A stretch of DNA of 64,000 nucleotides from Pseudoxanthomonas sp. CF385 (GCF_900104255.1 NZ_FNKZ01000001.1:558001-622000); one strand, 5' to 3'; shown: positions 52,444 through 63,238, counted from the stretch's first letter. Notes: generated by a model from the letters alone, not told the origin. Made by a program: numbers and translations.

Positions 52444-53433
52444 ATGAACGTTGCCGCTGTCCTCCGCCGCCCGCGCGTGGCGGTCCTGCTGTCCCTGCTG
52501 CTGCTGGCGCCGATGCTGGTGGCCTGGTCGCACGTGCACCTGCGCGGCGATGCCGTCGTCGAGGCGCAGGCGGGCTATCGCGTGCAGGACCTGGACTGGG
52601 TGGATCCGGCGCGGGGGCGTGCCGTGCCGGTGAAGCTGTTCCTGCCGGAAGGCGCGGGCCCCGTGCCGCTGGTCGTCTTCTCGCATGGCATCGGCAGCGC
52701 GCGCGACGGGTATACCTACCTGGGCCACTACTGGGCGCGGCACGGCATCGCCAGCCTGCACGTGCAGCACGTCGGCAGCGACCGCACGCTGTGGGAAGGC
52801 AATCCGTTCTCGCTGGTGGCCCGCTTCCAGCGCGCAGCCGGCGATGCCGAAGCGATCGCCCGCGTGCGCGACCAGCGTTTCGCGCTCGATCGCCTGCTGG
52901 CGGGCGAATGGGGCGCGCGCATCGATCGCGCGCGCATCGTCGCTGCGGGGCACTCCTACGGCGCCAACACCACGCTGATGTCGGCCGGCGCCCAGGTCGT
53001 GCGCCACGGCCATACGATCCGGCTGCGCGACCCGCGCATCAGTGCGGCGATCGTGATCTCCGCGCCGCCGTTCTACGGCGACGAGGACTTCCGGCCGATC
53101 CTGTCCGGCATCCGCATCCCCACGCTGCACGTGACCACCGCCGACGACATCATCCGCATCCCCGGGTTCAACTCGGGCGTGGACGATCGGCTGAAGGTGT
53201 TCGACGCCATCGGCGGCCCGGGCAAGGTGCTGGCGGTCTATCGGCATGGCACCCACAACGTGTTCACCGACCATCGCTACTTCGATTCGCGCGACGTCAG
53301 CGAACAGGTCAAGCAGGCGACCGAGTCGCTCTCGCTCGCCTTCATCGACAGCGTGTACGGCCGTTCGCCGGCCGAACTCGCGCAGTGGCAGGCCGGCCAC
53401 CGCGCGCTGCTGACGCGCTACGAAGCGCGGTGA
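52444..53433 (+). CDS. Membrane-anchored or exported alpha/beta hydrolase
   Basis: 329 residues from the ATG at 52444. An N-terminal hydrophobic segment (VAVLLSLLLLAPMLVAW) acts as signal or anchor. Oxyanion region VVFSHGIGSARDGYTYLG, nucleophile elbow AAGHSYGANT, acid around VTTADDIIRI and histidine in HGTHNVFTD. The layout resembles the PAF-acetylhydrolase/dienelactone-hydrolase-like esterases. The substrate is unknown. Confidence 0.82.
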   Translation: MNVAAVLRRPRVAVLLSLLLLAPMLVAWSHVHLRGDAVVEAQAGYRVQDLDWVDPARGRAVPVKLFLPEGAGPVPLVVFSHGIGSARDGYTYLGHYWARHGIASLHVQHVGSDRTLWEGNPFSLVARFQRAAGDAEAIARVRDQRFALDRLLAGEWGARIDRARIVAAGHSYGANTTLMSAGAQVVRHGHTIRLRDPRISAAIVISAPPFYGDEDFRPILSGIRIPTLHVTTADDIIRIPGFNSGVDDRLKVFDAIGGPGKVLAVYRHGTHNVFTDHRYFDSRDVSEQVKQATESLSLAFIDSVYGRSPAELAQWQAGHRALLTRYEAR

Positions 53434-53434
53434 A

Positions 53435-53785
53435 TCAGGTCGCCGACCACACGGCCAGTTCGTAGCCGTCGGGATCGGCGAACTGGAAGCGGCGGCCGCC
53501 GGGGAAGGCGAAGATCGGCTTGGTGATGCGCCCGCCCGCGGCTTCCACGTTCGCCAGGCTCTCTTCCAGCGCCGTCGAATACAGCACGACCAGCGCACCG
53601 CCGGGCCGCGCGGTGTCGTGCGCGAAGCCGCCGGTCAGGCGCCCGTCGCGGAACTCGCAGTAATCCGGGCCGTAATCCTGGAACGTCCAGCCGAACGCCT
53701 CGCCGTAGAACGCCTTCGAGGCGGCGATGGAGGCGACGTTGAACTCGATGTAGTCGATGCGGTGGTGCTGTTCGGCGGTGCTCAT
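53435..53785 (-). CDS. VOC-family (glyoxalase-like) protein
   Basis: 116 residues made of two beta-alpha-beta-beta-beta halves. HRIDYIEFNVASIAASKAFYGEAFGWTFQDYGPDYCEF and ALVVLYSTALEESLANVEAAGGRITKPIFAFPGGRRFQFADPDGYELAVW are the canonical vicinal-oxygen-chelate pattern. It is a small cytoplasmic metal-dependent or metal-less protein; the specific reaction cannot be told. Confidence 0.9.
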   Translation of the reverse strand: MSTAEQHHRIDYIEFNVASIAASKAFYGEAFGWTFQDYGPDYCEFRDGRLTGGFAHDTARPGGALVVLYSTALEESLANVEAAGGRITKPIFAFPGGRRFQFADPDGYELAVWSAT

Positions 53786-53855
53786 GGCGGATGTCCCTGG
53801 AAGTGGCCGCCAGTCTGGCGGACGCCGCCCGCCGTGTCTTGGCGAAATCGGACAG

Positions 53856-54566
53856 TCAGCCCGCGACCTGCGCCACCAGCGCCGTCGGTGTCAGGCCGGT
53901 CAGGCGCCGCGCATCGCCGGCAAGCTGGGCGGCGTCGTAGTAGCCCGCCTCAAGCGCGGCGTCCAGCAGCGAGGGACGCATGCGTTGCAGGTCCAGGAAG
54001 CGCTGCAGCCTCAGGATGCGCGAGAGCCGTTTCGGCCCGTAGCCGAACGTTTCGTCGCAACGGCGCAGCAGGGTGCGCTCGGTGATGCCGAGGTCGCGGG
54101 CCAGTTGCGCGACCGAATCGGGGAACGCGTGCGACAGCCGCGCATGCACGACACGCATCGCGTCGACACGCGGCGGCCCGTCGGCGAGGATCCTGCCCGC
54201 GAGCCAGGCCATGGCATCGCCATCGTGTTCCGCCATCCGCTCGGCCAGCGTCGCAAAACCCGCCTTGGCGAGATCGCGCAGGTCCACGCGCTGGTCGGCC
54301 AGGGCGTGCAACGGAACCCCCAGCCATCGTGCGGCTGCGCCCGGCGCGAACCTCAGCCCCTGCACGCGGGCGCTGGGCGCGATGTCGGCGTACTGCGCGC
54401 GCGTATCCGGCCCCGCGATGCTCAGCCGTGCGCCATCCCAGAGCAGATCGACGCAGGCATCCGGCAGCACCAGGGCGGGCGTCGCCCGCGTGCCCTGCAC
54501 GTACTCCCACCGGCACAGCAGCGACTGGCCCGGCGCGAGGTCGTGTTGTCGGTAGCGGCCGCTCAT
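53856..54566 (-). CDS. AraC-family transcriptional regulator
   Basis: 236 residues. The N-terminal ligand domain has LPDACVDLLWDG and GLRFAPGAAARWLG, the pattern of the DUF6597-containing AraC group. The C-terminal double helix-turn-helix (about 150-232) has VAQLARDLGITERTLLRRCDETFGYGPKRLSRILRLQRFL and AALEAGYYDAAQLAGDARRLTGLTP. It lies 70 bases upstream of the VOC gene on the same strand, so it may regulate or be co-expressed with it. Confidence 0.9.
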   Translation of the reverse strand: MSGRYRQHDLAPGQSLLCRWEYVQGTRATPALVLPDACVDLLWDGARLSIAGPDTRAQYADIAPSARVQGLRFAPGAAARWLGVPLHALADQRVDLRDLAKAGFATLAERMAEHDGDAMAWLAGRILADGPPRVDAMRVVHARLSHAFPDSVAQLARDLGITERTLLRRCDETFGYGPKRLSRILRLQRFLDLQRMRPSLLDAALEAGYYDAAQLAGDARRLTGLTPTALVAQVAG

Positions 54567-54578
54567 CGGGGGATCGGA

Positions 54579-55544
54579 CTAGCGTTCGGAATGTCCGCTC
54601 TCATCGTAGTCGCGGCGCTCGAACAAGTGGGGCTGGATCAGTTCGATGAAGGCGCGCGCCTGCGGCGACAGGAACTTGCCCTTGCGCACCACCACGCCGT
54701 AGCTGCGCGACGGGAACCACTGGCTCAGCGAGCGCGCGGAAAGGCGGCCGCGATCGGCGTCGGTCAGGCAGATCGAGGCGATGATCGAGACGCCCATGCC
54801 CATGCTGACGTACTGCTTGATCACCTCCCAGCCGCCCACCTCCAGCGCGACCGTGTAGGGCACGCGGGCCTGCTGGAACACCAGGTCCACCAACCGGTAG
54901 GTGATCAGCCGTTTCGGCGGCAGGATCAGGCCGTAGGGCGAGAGGTCTTCCAGGCGCAGGTCGCGCTTCTTCGCCAGCGGATGGTCCGGGGGCGTGATCA
55001 GCATCGGATCGAAACGGTAGACCGGCGCGTAGCTGAGGTCGGCCGGCACGTCGAGCACCGAGCCCACGGCCAGATCCACGGCGTCCGAACGCAGCAGGTC
55101 GGTACCGTCGGCGGTCGCGGCGTTGTGCAGGGTGAGCCGCACGTCGGGATGCTGCTGGCGGAAGTGCTCCACGATCTTCGGCAGCAGGTACAGGATGGTG
55201 GAGCTGTTGGCCGCCACGTTCAGCTCCCCGGCCTCGAGCCCGCCGACTTTCTCGCGGAACGTCGCGTCCAGCCCGTCCAGCCCTGTCACCAGCGGCTGCG
55301 CCAGTTCGTACAGCAGCTGACCCTCGCGGCTGGGCGTCAGCCGGCGGCCACTGCGCTCGAACAGGGTCACCCCCAGCTCCCGTTCCAGCGCCTGCAACTG
55401 CAGGGTGATCGCCGGCTGGCTGACGAAAAGCGCCTCCGCCGCACGTGAAACCGAACCCAGGCGCACTGTCTGGCAGAACGCCCGCAGGGGCTTCAGCCGG
55501 TCGGATTTGTAAGGAAATCGCGGGGTTGGCGTCTGCGCGGTCAC
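54579..55544 (-). CDS. LysR-family regulator divergent from the glyoxylate-shunt genes
   Basis: 321 residues. N-terminal winged helix (LRAFCQTVRLGSVSRAAEALFVSQPAITLQLQALERELGVTLFERSGRRL) and a CysB-like effector-binding domain (about 100-305). It is divergent from aceB, with two palindromes in the 112-base spacer. It is therefore the likely regulator of aceB-aceA, responding to a small-molecule inducer. The regulatory link is inference from position. Confidence 0.92.
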   Translation of the reverse strand: MTAQTPTPRFPYKSDRLKPLRAFCQTVRLGSVSRAAEALFVSQPAITLQLQALERELGVTLFERSGRRLTPSREGQLLYELAQPLVTGLDGLDATFREKVGGLEAGELNVAANSSTILYLLPKIVEHFRQQHPDVRLTLHNAATADGTDLLRSDAVDLAVGSVLDVPADLSYAPVYRFDPMLITPPDHPLAKKRDLRLEDLSPYGLILPPKRLITYRLVDLVFQQARVPYTVALEVGGWEVIKQYVSMGMGVSIIASICLTDADRGRLSARSLSQWFPSRSYGVVVRKGKFLSPQARAFIELIQPHLFERRDYDESGHSER

Positions 55545-55559
55545 GACATTCAGGCAAGT

Positions 55560-55574
55560 ATAAGTCCTACTTAT
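55560..55574. promoter_or_regulatory. LysR-type operator candidate, palindrome 1
   Basis: ATAAGT-CCT-ACTTAT, six-base arms with a three-base centre, in the lysR-aceB spacer and close to the regulator's start codon. Size and symmetry fit the T-N11-A recognition site class of LysR proteins. Confidence 0.55.
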
Positions 55575-55582
55575 TTAACACA

Positions 55583-55603
55583 TTGGCAAAACTGTTTTGT
55601 CAA
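55583..55603. promoter_or_regulatory. Operator candidate, palindrome 2
   Basis: Arms TTGGCAAAAC and GTTTTGTCAA around a central T; nine of ten positions pair. It lies 53 bases before the aceB start codon and is AT-rich, so it probably overlaps the aceB promoter. It differs in sequence from palindrome 1, hinting at a second regulator. Confidence 0.55.
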
Positions 55604-55656
55604 ATAATTCGATGGGGGAGCACTGTGCGGTTCCAGCAAGACGCCAGGAGATCTCC

Positions 55657-57288
55657 ATGTCCGCCACCGCTTTCGCCCTGCCGACGCGCGATGCGCGCGC
55701 CGACCGTCCCACCCCCGGCATAGCCCTGACCGCCGATGTGGCGGGCCAGGACGCCTTGCTGACCCCGGGCGTGCTGGCGCTGCTCGTCTCGCTGCACCGT
55801 GCGATCGAACCGGAGCGCCAAGCCCGCCTGAAGGCGCGCCGCGAGCGCCAGGCCTTCTTCGATGCCGGCGGCCTGCCCGACTTCCGCGCCGACACCCGCC
55901 CGATCCGGGAGAGGGACTGGGCGGTCGCGCCGGTGCCGGCCGCCCTGCAGGACCGTCGCGTGGAGATCACCGGCCCGGTCGACCCGAAGATGGTCATCAA
56001 CGCGCTGAACTCGGGCGCGAAGGTGTTCATGGCCGACTTCGAGGATTCCACCTCGCCGACCTGGCAGAACCTGCTGACCGGCCAGCGCGCGCTGATCGGC
56101 GCCGTGCAGGGGGACCTGGAATTCACGTCAGACGCGGGCAAGCACTACGCGCTGAAGCCGCAGGACGAGCAGGCCGTGTTGCTGGTCCGCCCGCGCGGCT
56201 GGCACCTGGACGAGAAGCACGTGCTGATCGACGGCGCGCCGATCGCCGGCGGCCTGTTCGACGTGGCCGTGTTCGCCTGGCACAACGCCCGCGCACTGCA
56301 GGCCCGCGACCGCGGCCCGTACTTCTACCTGCCCAAGCTGCAGAGCATGGAAGAAGCCGCGTTGTGGGAGGCTGCGCTGTCGCACATCGAAGCGGCGCTG
56401 GGCCTGCCCCATTGCCAGATGAAGGTCACCGTGCTGATCGAGACGCTGCCGGCGGTGTTCGAGATGCACGAAATCCTGCATGCGTTGCGCGACCGCATCG
56501 TCGGCCTGAACTGCGGCCGCTGGGACTACATCTTTTCCTACCTGAAGACCTTCCGCCGCCACGCCGACAAGGTGCTGCCGGAGCGCGGCCAGGTGACGAT
56601 GACGCAGCCGTTCCTGAAGGCCTACTCGGAACTGCTGATCCAGACCTGCCACCGCCGCGGCGCGCATGCGATGGGCGGCATGGCGGCGCAGATCCCGATC
56701 AGCAACGACGAGGCCGCCAACGAACAGGCCCTGGCCCGCGTGCGCGCCGACAAGCTGCGCGAAGTGACCGCCGGCCACGACGGCACGTGGGTCGCGCATC
56801 CGGCGCTGATCCCGGTGGCGAAGACGATCTTCGACGAGCACATGCCGCAGCCCAACCAGCGCAGCGTGCAGCGCGAGGATGTGGTGGTGACGCGTGACGA
56901 CCTGATCCGTCCGTCGACCGGCACGATCACCCGCGCCGGTTTCGAAGGCAACGTGGAAGTCTGCGTGCGCTACCTGGCCGCCTGGCTGGACGGCAACGGC
57001 TGCGTGCCGATCCACTGGCTGATGGAAGACGCCGCCACCGCCGAGATCTCGCGCACGCAGATCTGGCAGTGGTTGCACACCGCCGACGTGCACCTGTGCG
57101 ACGGCACCCAAATCGACTACGCGCTGCTGCAGCGCACGCTGGCGGCGCTGCCGGCCAAGCTGGGCGACACCACGCGCCTGCCGGGCGGCGCGCGCATCGC
57201 CGAAGCCATCGCCCTGCTCGACCAGCTGAGTCACGCCGACGAGCTGGTCGATTTCCTGACCCTGCCCGCGTACGACCGCATCGACTGA
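55657..57288 (+). CDS. aceB: Malate synthase A
   Basis: 543 residues from the ATG at 55657 with AGGAGA upstream. Family signature [17 protein letters not shown], the catalytic-region segments [14 protein letters not shown] and [20 protein letters not shown], and the C-terminal [18 protein letters not shown] segment are present. It condenses glyoxylate with acetyl-CoA to malate in the glyoxylate shunt. The isocitrate lyase gene follows 53 bases downstream. Confidence 0.97.
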   Translation: MSATAFALPTRDARADRPTPGIALTADVAGQDALLTPGVLALLVSLHRAIEPERQARLKARRERQAFFDAGGLPDFRADTRPIRERDWAVAPVPAALQDRRVEITGPVDPKMVINALNSGAKVFMADFEDSTSPTWQNLLTGQRALIGAVQGDLEFTSDAGKHYALKPQDEQAVLLVRPRGWHLDEKHVLIDGAPIAGGLFDVAVFAWHNARALQARDRGPYFYLPKLQSMEEAALWEAALSHIEAALGLPHCQMKVTVLIETLPAVFEMHEILHALRDRIVGLNCGRWDYIFSYLKTFRRHADKVLPERGQVTMTQPFLKAYSELLIQTCHRRGAHAMGGMAAQIPISNDEAANEQALARVRADKLREVTAGHDGTWVAHPALIPVAKTIFDEHMPQPNQRSVQREDVVVTRDDLIRPSTGTITRAGFEGNVEVCVRYLAAWLDGNGCVPIHWLMEDAATAEISRTQIWQWLHTADVHLCDGTQIDYALLQRTLAALPAKLGDTTRLPGGARIAEAIALLDQLSHADELVDFLTLPAYDRID

Positions 57289-57341
57289 CACATCGATTGA
57301 TCACCCCCACCACGACGCCCCACGACGAAAGAGAGCCCGCC

Positions 57342-58676
57342 ATGAGCACCAAGCAACAGCAGATCGACGCCATCCAGAAAGACTGGGACAGCAACCCGCG
57401 CTGGACCGGCGTGAAGCGCGACTACGCCGCCGCCGACGTCGTCCGCCTGCGCGGCAGCCTGCAGCCGGAGTACACCCTGGCCCGCCGCGGTGCCGAAAAG
57501 CTGTGGAAGCTCGTCAACGGCGAAGCGAAGAAGGGTTACGTCAACGCGTTCGGCGCGATCAGCGCCGGCCAGGCGATGCAGCAGGCCAAAGCCGGCCTGG
57601 AAGCCGTCTACTTGTCCGGCTGGCAGGTCGCCGCCGACGGCAACACGTCCGAGACGATGTACCCGGACCAGTCGCTGTACGCCTACGACTCGGTGCCGAC
57701 GATGGTCCGTCGCATCAACAACACCTTCCAGCGTGCCGACGAGATCCAGTGGAAGAACATCTGCGACGGCAAGGCGAACGAGGCCGATGCCATCGACTTC
57801 TTCCTGCCGATCGTCGCCGACGGTGAGGCCGGCTTCGGCGGCGTGCTGAACGCCTACGAGCTGATGAAGAACATGATCGTCGCCGGTGCCGCGGGCGTGC
57901 ACTTCGAGGACCAGCTGGCCGCGGTGAAGAAGTGCGGCCACATGGGCGGCAAGGTGCTGGTGCCCACGCAGGAAGCCGTGCAGAAGCTGCAGGCCGCGCG
58001 CCTGGCCGCCGACGTGCTGGGCGTTCCGACGATCGTGCTGGCGCGCACCGATGCCGAAGCCGCCAACCTGCTGACGTCGGATTTCGACGCCAACGATCAG
58101 CCCTTCGTCACCGGCCAGCGCACCGCGGAAGGCTTCTACCGGGTGAAGAACGGCCTGGAGCAGGCGATCAGTCGCGGTGTCGCCTACGCGCCGTACGCCG
58201 ACCTGGTCTGGTGCGAGACGGGTACGCCCGACATCGGCTTCGCCCGCGAGTTCGCCCAGGCCGTGCACGCCAAGCACCCGGGCAAGCTGCTGTCGTACAA
58301 CTGCTCGCCCAGCTTCAACTGGAAGAAGAACCTGGATGACGCGCAGATCGCCCGCTTCCAGGACGAGCTGTCGGCACTGGGCTACAAGTACCAGTTCATC
58401 ACCCTGGCCGGCATCCACATCAACTGGTTCAACACCTTCAAGTTCGCCCACGACTACGCGCGTGGCGAGGGCATGAAGCATTACGTCGAGCAGGTGCAGG
58501 AAGCCGAATTCGCCGCGCGCGAGAAGGGCTACACCTTCGTGTCCCACCAGCAGGAAGTGGGCGCCGGTTACTTCGACGACGTCACCACCGTCATCCAGGG
58601 CGGCAGCTCCAGCGTCACCGCGCTGAAGGGGTCGACCGAGGAAGAGCAGTTCTACGAAAAGGAAAAGGCCGCCTGA
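57342..58676 (+). CDS. aceA: Isocitrate lyase
   Basis: 444 residues from the ATG at 57342. The active-site cysteine lies in [44 protein letters not shown] and the metal-binding ARTDAEAA region are also typical. It splits isocitrate to succinate and glyoxylate. It forms an operon with aceB and is closed by a strong bidirectional terminator. Confidence 0.97.
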   Translation: MSTKQQQIDAIQKDWDSNPRWTGVKRDYAAADVVRLRGSLQPEYTLARRGAEKLWKLVNGEAKKGYVNAFGAISAGQAMQQAKAGLEAVYLSGWQVAADGNTSETMYPDQSLYAYDSVPTMVRRINNTFQRADEIQWKNICDGKANEADAIDFFLPIVADGEAGFGGVLNAYELMKNMIVAGAAGVHFEDQLAAVKKCGHMGGKVLVPTQEAVQKLQAARLAADVLGVPTIVLARTDAEAANLLTSDFDANDQPFVTGQRTAEGFYRVKNGLEQAISRGVAYAPYADLVWCETGTPDIGFAREFAQAVHAKHPGKLLSYNCSPSFNWKKNLDDAQIARFQDELSALGYKYQFITLAGIHINWFNTFKFAHDYARGEGMKHYVEQVQEAEFAAREKGYTFVSHQQEVGAGYFDDVTTVIQGGSSSVTALKGSTEEEQFYEKEKAA

Positions 58677-58701
58677 TCGCTGCCCGCAGGGATGCAGCAA
58701 A

Positions 58702-58729
58702 AGAAACGCCGGCTTTCGCCGGCGTTTCT
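58702..58729. terminator. Bidirectional intrinsic terminator between aceA and the S9 peptidase gene
   Basis: Perfect 11-bp stem AGAAACGCCGG / CCGGCGTTTCT with a CTTTCG loop; A-rich on the left and CTTT on the right. It serves aceA on the plus strand and the convergent peptidase gene on the minus strand. Confidence 0.85.
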
Positions 58730-58758
58730 CTTTCCAGCGTTGCGGGAAGGAAGCGCGC

Positions 58759-60819
58759 CTACTTCTTCACTTCCTGCGTGTGGCCCTTGAGTGCATCGGC
58801 CAGGCCCGGCACGCCGTTCGCTCCCGCGGGCACACTGATGCTCGAACCGGCGAAGTCCTTGCCGATCGGCTCGGCGCGACCGCCCAGGCACTGGGCGAGG
58901 AAGCCTTCGGTCACCGCGTTGAACGCCTTGTTGTTCTCCGGGCGGGCGAAGCCGTGGCCTTCGTCGGGGAACAGCACGTAGGTCACCGGGATGTTCTTCG
59001 CCGTCATCGCCTTGACGATCTGGTCGCTCTCGTCCTGCTTCACGCGCGGGTCGTTCGCGCCCTGGCCGATCAGCAGGGGCTTCTTGATCTGGTCGGCGCG
59101 GGTCAGCGGCGAGCGCTCGGCCAGCCACGCCTTGCCGGCGTCGGTGCGCGGATCGCCCATGCGCTTGGCCAGCTGTTCGAAGAAGCTCGCCCAGTACGGC
59201 GGCACGGTGCTCAGCAGGGTGTTGAGGTTGGACGGGCCGACGATGTCGACGCCGCAGGCGAACGCGTCCGGCGTGAAGGTCAGGCCGGCCAGCGTAGCGT
59301 AGCCGCCGTAGCTGCCGCCCATGATCGCGACCTGGTCCTGGGTGGTGACGCCCTGCTTGACCGCCCATTGCACGGCATCGATCAGGTCGTCGTGCATCTT
59401 GCCGGCCCACTCGCCGTTGCCGGCGTTGGTGAAGTCCTTGCCGAAGCCGGTGGAGCCACGGAAGTTGACCGACAGCACCGCGTAGCCGCGGTTGGCCAGC
59501 CATTGGTTATAGCCGCCGTAACCGTAGGAATCGCGCGCCCAGGGGCCGCCGTGGACCAGCAACACCAGCGGCACGGGCGCGTCGGCCTTGCCGTCGTTGT
59601 TCGCGTCGGCGCTGCGCGGCAGCGTGAGGTAGCTGACCAGCGTTTTCTTGTCGCGCGAGGCGATCTCCACCGGCCACTGCGGGACCAGCGGCTTGCCTTC
59701 CAGCTTCGGCCGCGCGGAGAACAGCTTGGTCAGCGTGCCGGCCGGGCGCTCGTAGCGGTAATAGACCAGGGGTGCTTCCGCCGCGGAGTACGCGACGATC
59801 CAGGTCTTGTCGTCGAGCGTGCGCGTGTTGACGGACACATCGCCCGGGCCGATCGCTTCCAGCTTCTCGAGGTCGGCACGGATCGACGGATCGACGACCT
59901 TCCATTCATCGCGCAGGTAGTCCACCGACACGGCCTGCACCTTGCCGGTCGCCGGATCCGCCAGGCTGCCGCCGACGTCGGCGCGCGCGTCCTCCAGCAC
60001 CAGCGAGCGCTTGCCGCTGGCCACGTCCACGGCGAACAGTGCCGCGGTGTTGCGGCCGCGCGAATCGGTGAAGTACAGCGTCTTGCCGTCCAGGGTCAGG
60101 CCACCGGGGCTGGTGGTCAGGACGTCTTCGAACGGGATGTCGTCGAACTTCTCCCATGCGCCGTTGGCGCCGCGCTTCAGCACGTCGGCGCCGCCGTCGG
60201 GACGCGAACGCTGCGCGTACTTGAGGGTGTAGTCGGCATCGGCGATGTAGCCGGCGATCTTGGCGTCGTTCTTCTCCAGCAGCGTGCGCGCACCGCTGGC
60301 GAGGTCGACCTTGTAGAGGTCGTGCCACTGCGCGTCGCGGTCGTTCATGCCGACCAGGATCGTGCCGGGATGCTTCGGGCTGAGGCCGGCGACCTGGGCG
60401 GTGGTCTTCGGGAACGGCGTCAGGTCCTTCGCCTGTCCGGTCTTCAGGTCGACCGCATACAGGTGGAAGTCCTCGTCGCCGCCGCTGTCGCGGAGGTACA
60501 GCAGCGTGTCGGGGTTGTACGACCAGAAATAGCTGCGGATGCCGCGCGCCTTGTCCTGGGTGACGGCCTTGGCCTGCGCCGGATTGTCGGCCGGGGCGAC
60601 CCACACGTTGAGCACGCCATCGACGGCGGCGACCCAGCTGAGGTACTTGCCATCGGGGCTGATCTGCACGTTGGCGCGTTCGGGATTGCCGAACAGTGCG
60701 TCGCGCGCGATCAGTTCGGTCCCGGCGATGCGGTCGGCGGCGGACGGTGCGGCCTGCGCGGCAAGGGCGAATGCGACGGTCGAGGCCAGCAGCGTGAGAC
60801 GGAATGCGGGGTGGCGCAT
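58759..60819 (-). CDS. Exported S9-family prolyl oligopeptidase-type peptidase
   Basis: 686 residues from the ATG at 60819 (TGGAG eight bases upstream). Signal peptide: LLASTVAFALAAQAAP. The N-terminal seven-bladed beta-propeller (about 45-400; NVQISPDGKYLSWVA, LTLDGKTLYFTDSRGR) is followed by an alpha/beta-hydrolase domain with Ser in GGSYGGYATL, Asp in GANDPRV and His in DEGHGFA. It degrades peptides in the periplasm or outside the cell. A glycine/alanine-rich tail of about 40 residues follows the catalytic domain. Confidence 0.93.
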   Translation of the reverse strand: MRHPAFRLTLLASTVAFALAAQAAPSAADRIAGTELIARDALFGNPERANVQISPDGKYLSWVAAVDGVLNVWVAPADNPAQAKAVTQDKARGIRSYFWSYNPDTLLYLRDSGGDEDFHLYAVDLKTGQAKDLTPFPKTTAQVAGLSPKHPGTILVGMNDRDAQWHDLYKVDLASGARTLLEKNDAKIAGYIADADYTLKYAQRSRPDGGADVLKRGANGAWEKFDDIPFEDVLTTSPGGLTLDGKTLYFTDSRGRNTAALFAVDVASGKRSLVLEDARADVGGSLADPATGKVQAVSVDYLRDEWKVVDPSIRADLEKLEAIGPGDVSVNTRTLDDKTWIVAYSAAEAPLVYYRYERPAGTLTKLFSARPKLEGKPLVPQWPVEIASRDKKTLVSYLTLPRSADANNDGKADAPVPLVLLVHGGPWARDSYGYGGYNQWLANRGYAVLSVNFRGSTGFGKDFTNAGNGEWAGKMHDDLIDAVQWAVKQGVTTQDQVAIMGGSYGGYATLAGLTFTPDAFACGVDIVGPSNLNTLLSTVPPYWASFFEQLAKRMGDPRTDAGKAWLAERSPLTRADQIKKPLLIGQGANDPRVKQDESDQIVKAMTAKNIPVTYVLFPDEGHGFARPENNKAFNAVTEGFLAQCLGGRAEPIGKDFAGSSISVPAGANGVPGLADALKGHTQEVKK

Positions 60820-60925
60820 GGGCGGACTCCAGGATGGCGAGGAAGGGACAGCGGACGAGACGTCCGCCCGCGTGATGTGTGACCCGAGTAGACCACACCC
60901 CACCTTCCACCGCCGTGGCCGGAGG

Positions 60926-62431
60926 TCATGCTGCGTTGCCGCGGTCCAGTCCCCGGTAGCCCAGGGCTTCGGTCAGGTGCGCCGTGCCGATGGCATCGCT
61001 CTCCGCCAGGTCGGCGATGGTGCGCGCCACGCGCAGGATGCGGTGCAGGCTGCGCGCGGAAAGCTGCAGCCGCTCGACCGCACGCTCCAGCAGTGCCTGG
61101 TCGCGGGCCTGCAGGCGACAGTGCGCCATGGTCTCCGCCTGGCCCATGCGGGCGTTCGGTTTGCCGCAGCGGCCCAGCTGCCGCGCGCGGGCCGCGATCA
61201 CGCGCGCCTGTACCGCCGCGGTGCCCTCGCCATCGGGCGCATCCGGTCGCAGGTCGTGAGGGGGCAGCCGCGGCACGTGCACATGCAGGTCGATGCGGTC
61301 CAGCAGCGGACCCGACACGCGGCTGCGATAGCGGCGGACGAGCTCCGCACCGCAACGGCAGCGCCCGCTCGGGTCGCCCGCCCAGCCGCACGGGCAGGGA
61401 TTCATCGCCGCGACCAGTTGGAAACGTGCGGGAAACTCCGCGGTTCGCGCAGCGCGCGAGACGGTGACCGTGCCGGATTCCAGCGGCTCGCGCAGGACCT
61501 CGAGGGCGGCGCGATTCCATTCCGGGAGTTCGTCGAGGAACAGCACGCCATGGTGGGCCAGCGAAATCTCACCGGGTCGCGGCTGCGCACCGCCGCCGAC
61601 CAGCGCTACAGCGCTGGCCGTATGGTGGGGCGCGCGATAGGGGCGTTGTCGCCAGCGCGCCGGGTCCAGCCCGCGCCCGCTGACCGAGGCGATGGCGGCC
61701 GCCTCCATCGCTTCGGTGTCGCTGGCCTCGGGCAGCAGGCCCGGCAGGCGGGAAGCCAGCAAGGTCTTGCCGCAGCCCGGCGAGCCGATCAACAGCAGGT
61801 GATGCCCGCCCGCCGCGGCGACCTCGAGTGCACGTCGCGCGTGCACCTGGCCGCGCACGTCGGCCATGTCGGGAATCGTCGGGGGCAGGGCGGGCGGCGC
61901 CACGGCGGCAGGCAGGGCTTTGCGCCCTTCGAGCAGGGCGCAGACCTCCAGCAGCGTGCGCGCGGTGAGCGCTTTGCCCTGTTGGGCGAGCGCGGCTTCG
62001 GCGCCGCTCGGTTCCGGCACGACCAGGGTGCGGCCGCTGGCGGCGACGGCCAGCGCCGCCGGCAACACGCCATCCACCGCGCGCAATTCGCCGGTGAGGC
62101 TGAGCTCGCCCAGGAATTCGTACTCGGCCAGGGCCTCGCGCCGGATCTGCCCGCTGGCGGCGAGGATGCCCAGCGCGATGGGCAGATCGAACCGGCCGCC
62201 ATCCTTGGGCAGGTCGGCGGGTGCGAGGTTGACGGTGATGCGGCGCGCCGGGAACTCGAACTGCGCGCAGAGGATGGCGGCGCGCACGCGGTCGCGCGCC
62301 TCGCGCACCGCGGCTTCCGGCAGGCCGACGATCTGGGTGGACGGCAGGCCGCCGGACAGGTGCACTTCCACCCGTACCGGAGGCGCGGATACGCCCGCCC
62401 GTGCCCGGCTGTGCACCAGGGCCAGACTCAT
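60926..62431 (-). CDS. comM: ComM/YifB magnesium-chelatase-like AAA+ helicase
   Basis: 501 residues. An N-terminal Lon-protease-fold domain (VEVHLSGGLPSTQIVGLPEAAVREARDRVRAA) leads to an AAA+ module with Walker A LLIGSPGCGKTLLASRLPG and Walker B GVLFLDELPEW. A cysteine-containing loop, MNPCPCGWAGDPSGRCRCG, and a C-terminal Mg-chelatase helical domain follow. ComM is a branch-migration helicase in natural transformation. It lies 10 bases after the ubiK stop on the same strand. Confidence 0.95.
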   Translation of the reverse strand: MSLALVHSRARAGVSAPPVRVEVHLSGGLPSTQIVGLPEAAVREARDRVRAAILCAQFEFPARRITVNLAPADLPKDGGRFDLPIALGILAASGQIRREALAEYEFLGELSLTGELRAVDGVLPAALAVAASGRTLVVPEPSGAEAALAQQGKALTARTLLEVCALLEGRKALPAAVAPPALPPTIPDMADVRGQVHARRALEVAAAGGHHLLLIGSPGCGKTLLASRLPGLLPEASDTEAMEAAAIASVSGRGLDPARWRQRPYRAPHHTASAVALVGGGAQPRPGEISLAHHGVLFLDELPEWNRAALEVLREPLESGTVTVSRAARTAEFPARFQLVAAMNPCPCGWAGDPSGRCRCGAELVRRYRSRVSGPLLDRIDLHVHVPRLPPHDLRPDAPDGEGTAAVQARVIAARARQLGRCGKPNARMGQAETMAHCRLQARDQALLERAVERLQLSARSLHRILRVARTIADLAESDAIGTAHLTEALGYRGLDRGNAA

Positions 62432-62441
62432 GGCGGCGGGC

Positions 62442-62705
62442 TCAGGACTGGGCGGGCTTGTCGGCCAGCTGGGCTTCCAGCGTGGCGACGGTGCGTTCCA
62501 GGGTTTCCAGCTTCTCGCGGGTGCGCAGCAGCACGGCCTGTTGCACGTCGAATTCCTCGCGCGTCACCAGGTCCAGCTTGGCCAGGCCGGCCTGCAGGGC
62601 CGACTTGAAGGTCTGCTGCAGCTCTTCCTGCGAATCACGCAGGCCAGGCGGCACCAGTTGGCTGAGGCGGCGGGCGAGGTCGTCGATGTGGTTGAGGTCG
62701 ATCAT
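62442..62705 (-). CDS. ubiK: UbiK accessory factor for ubiquinone biosynthesis
   Basis: 87 residues from the ATG at 62705 (CGGAGA upstream). A helical N-terminus (MIDLNHIDDLARRLSQLVPPG) and a C-terminal coiled coil (EEFDVQQAVLLRTREKLETLERTVATLEAQLA) match the UbiK/YqiC (BMFP) family, which helps assemble the Ubi metabolon. It is cotranscribed with comM. Confidence 0.93.
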   Translation of the reverse strand: MIDLNHIDDLARRLSQLVPPGLRDSQEELQQTFKSALQAGLAKLDLVTREEFDVQQAVLLRTREKLETLERTVATLEAQLADKPAQS

Positions 62706-62722
62706 GGCGGGTCTCCGGCTGA

Positions 62723-63232
<510 letters not shown>

Positions 63233-63238
63233 GTGCCC

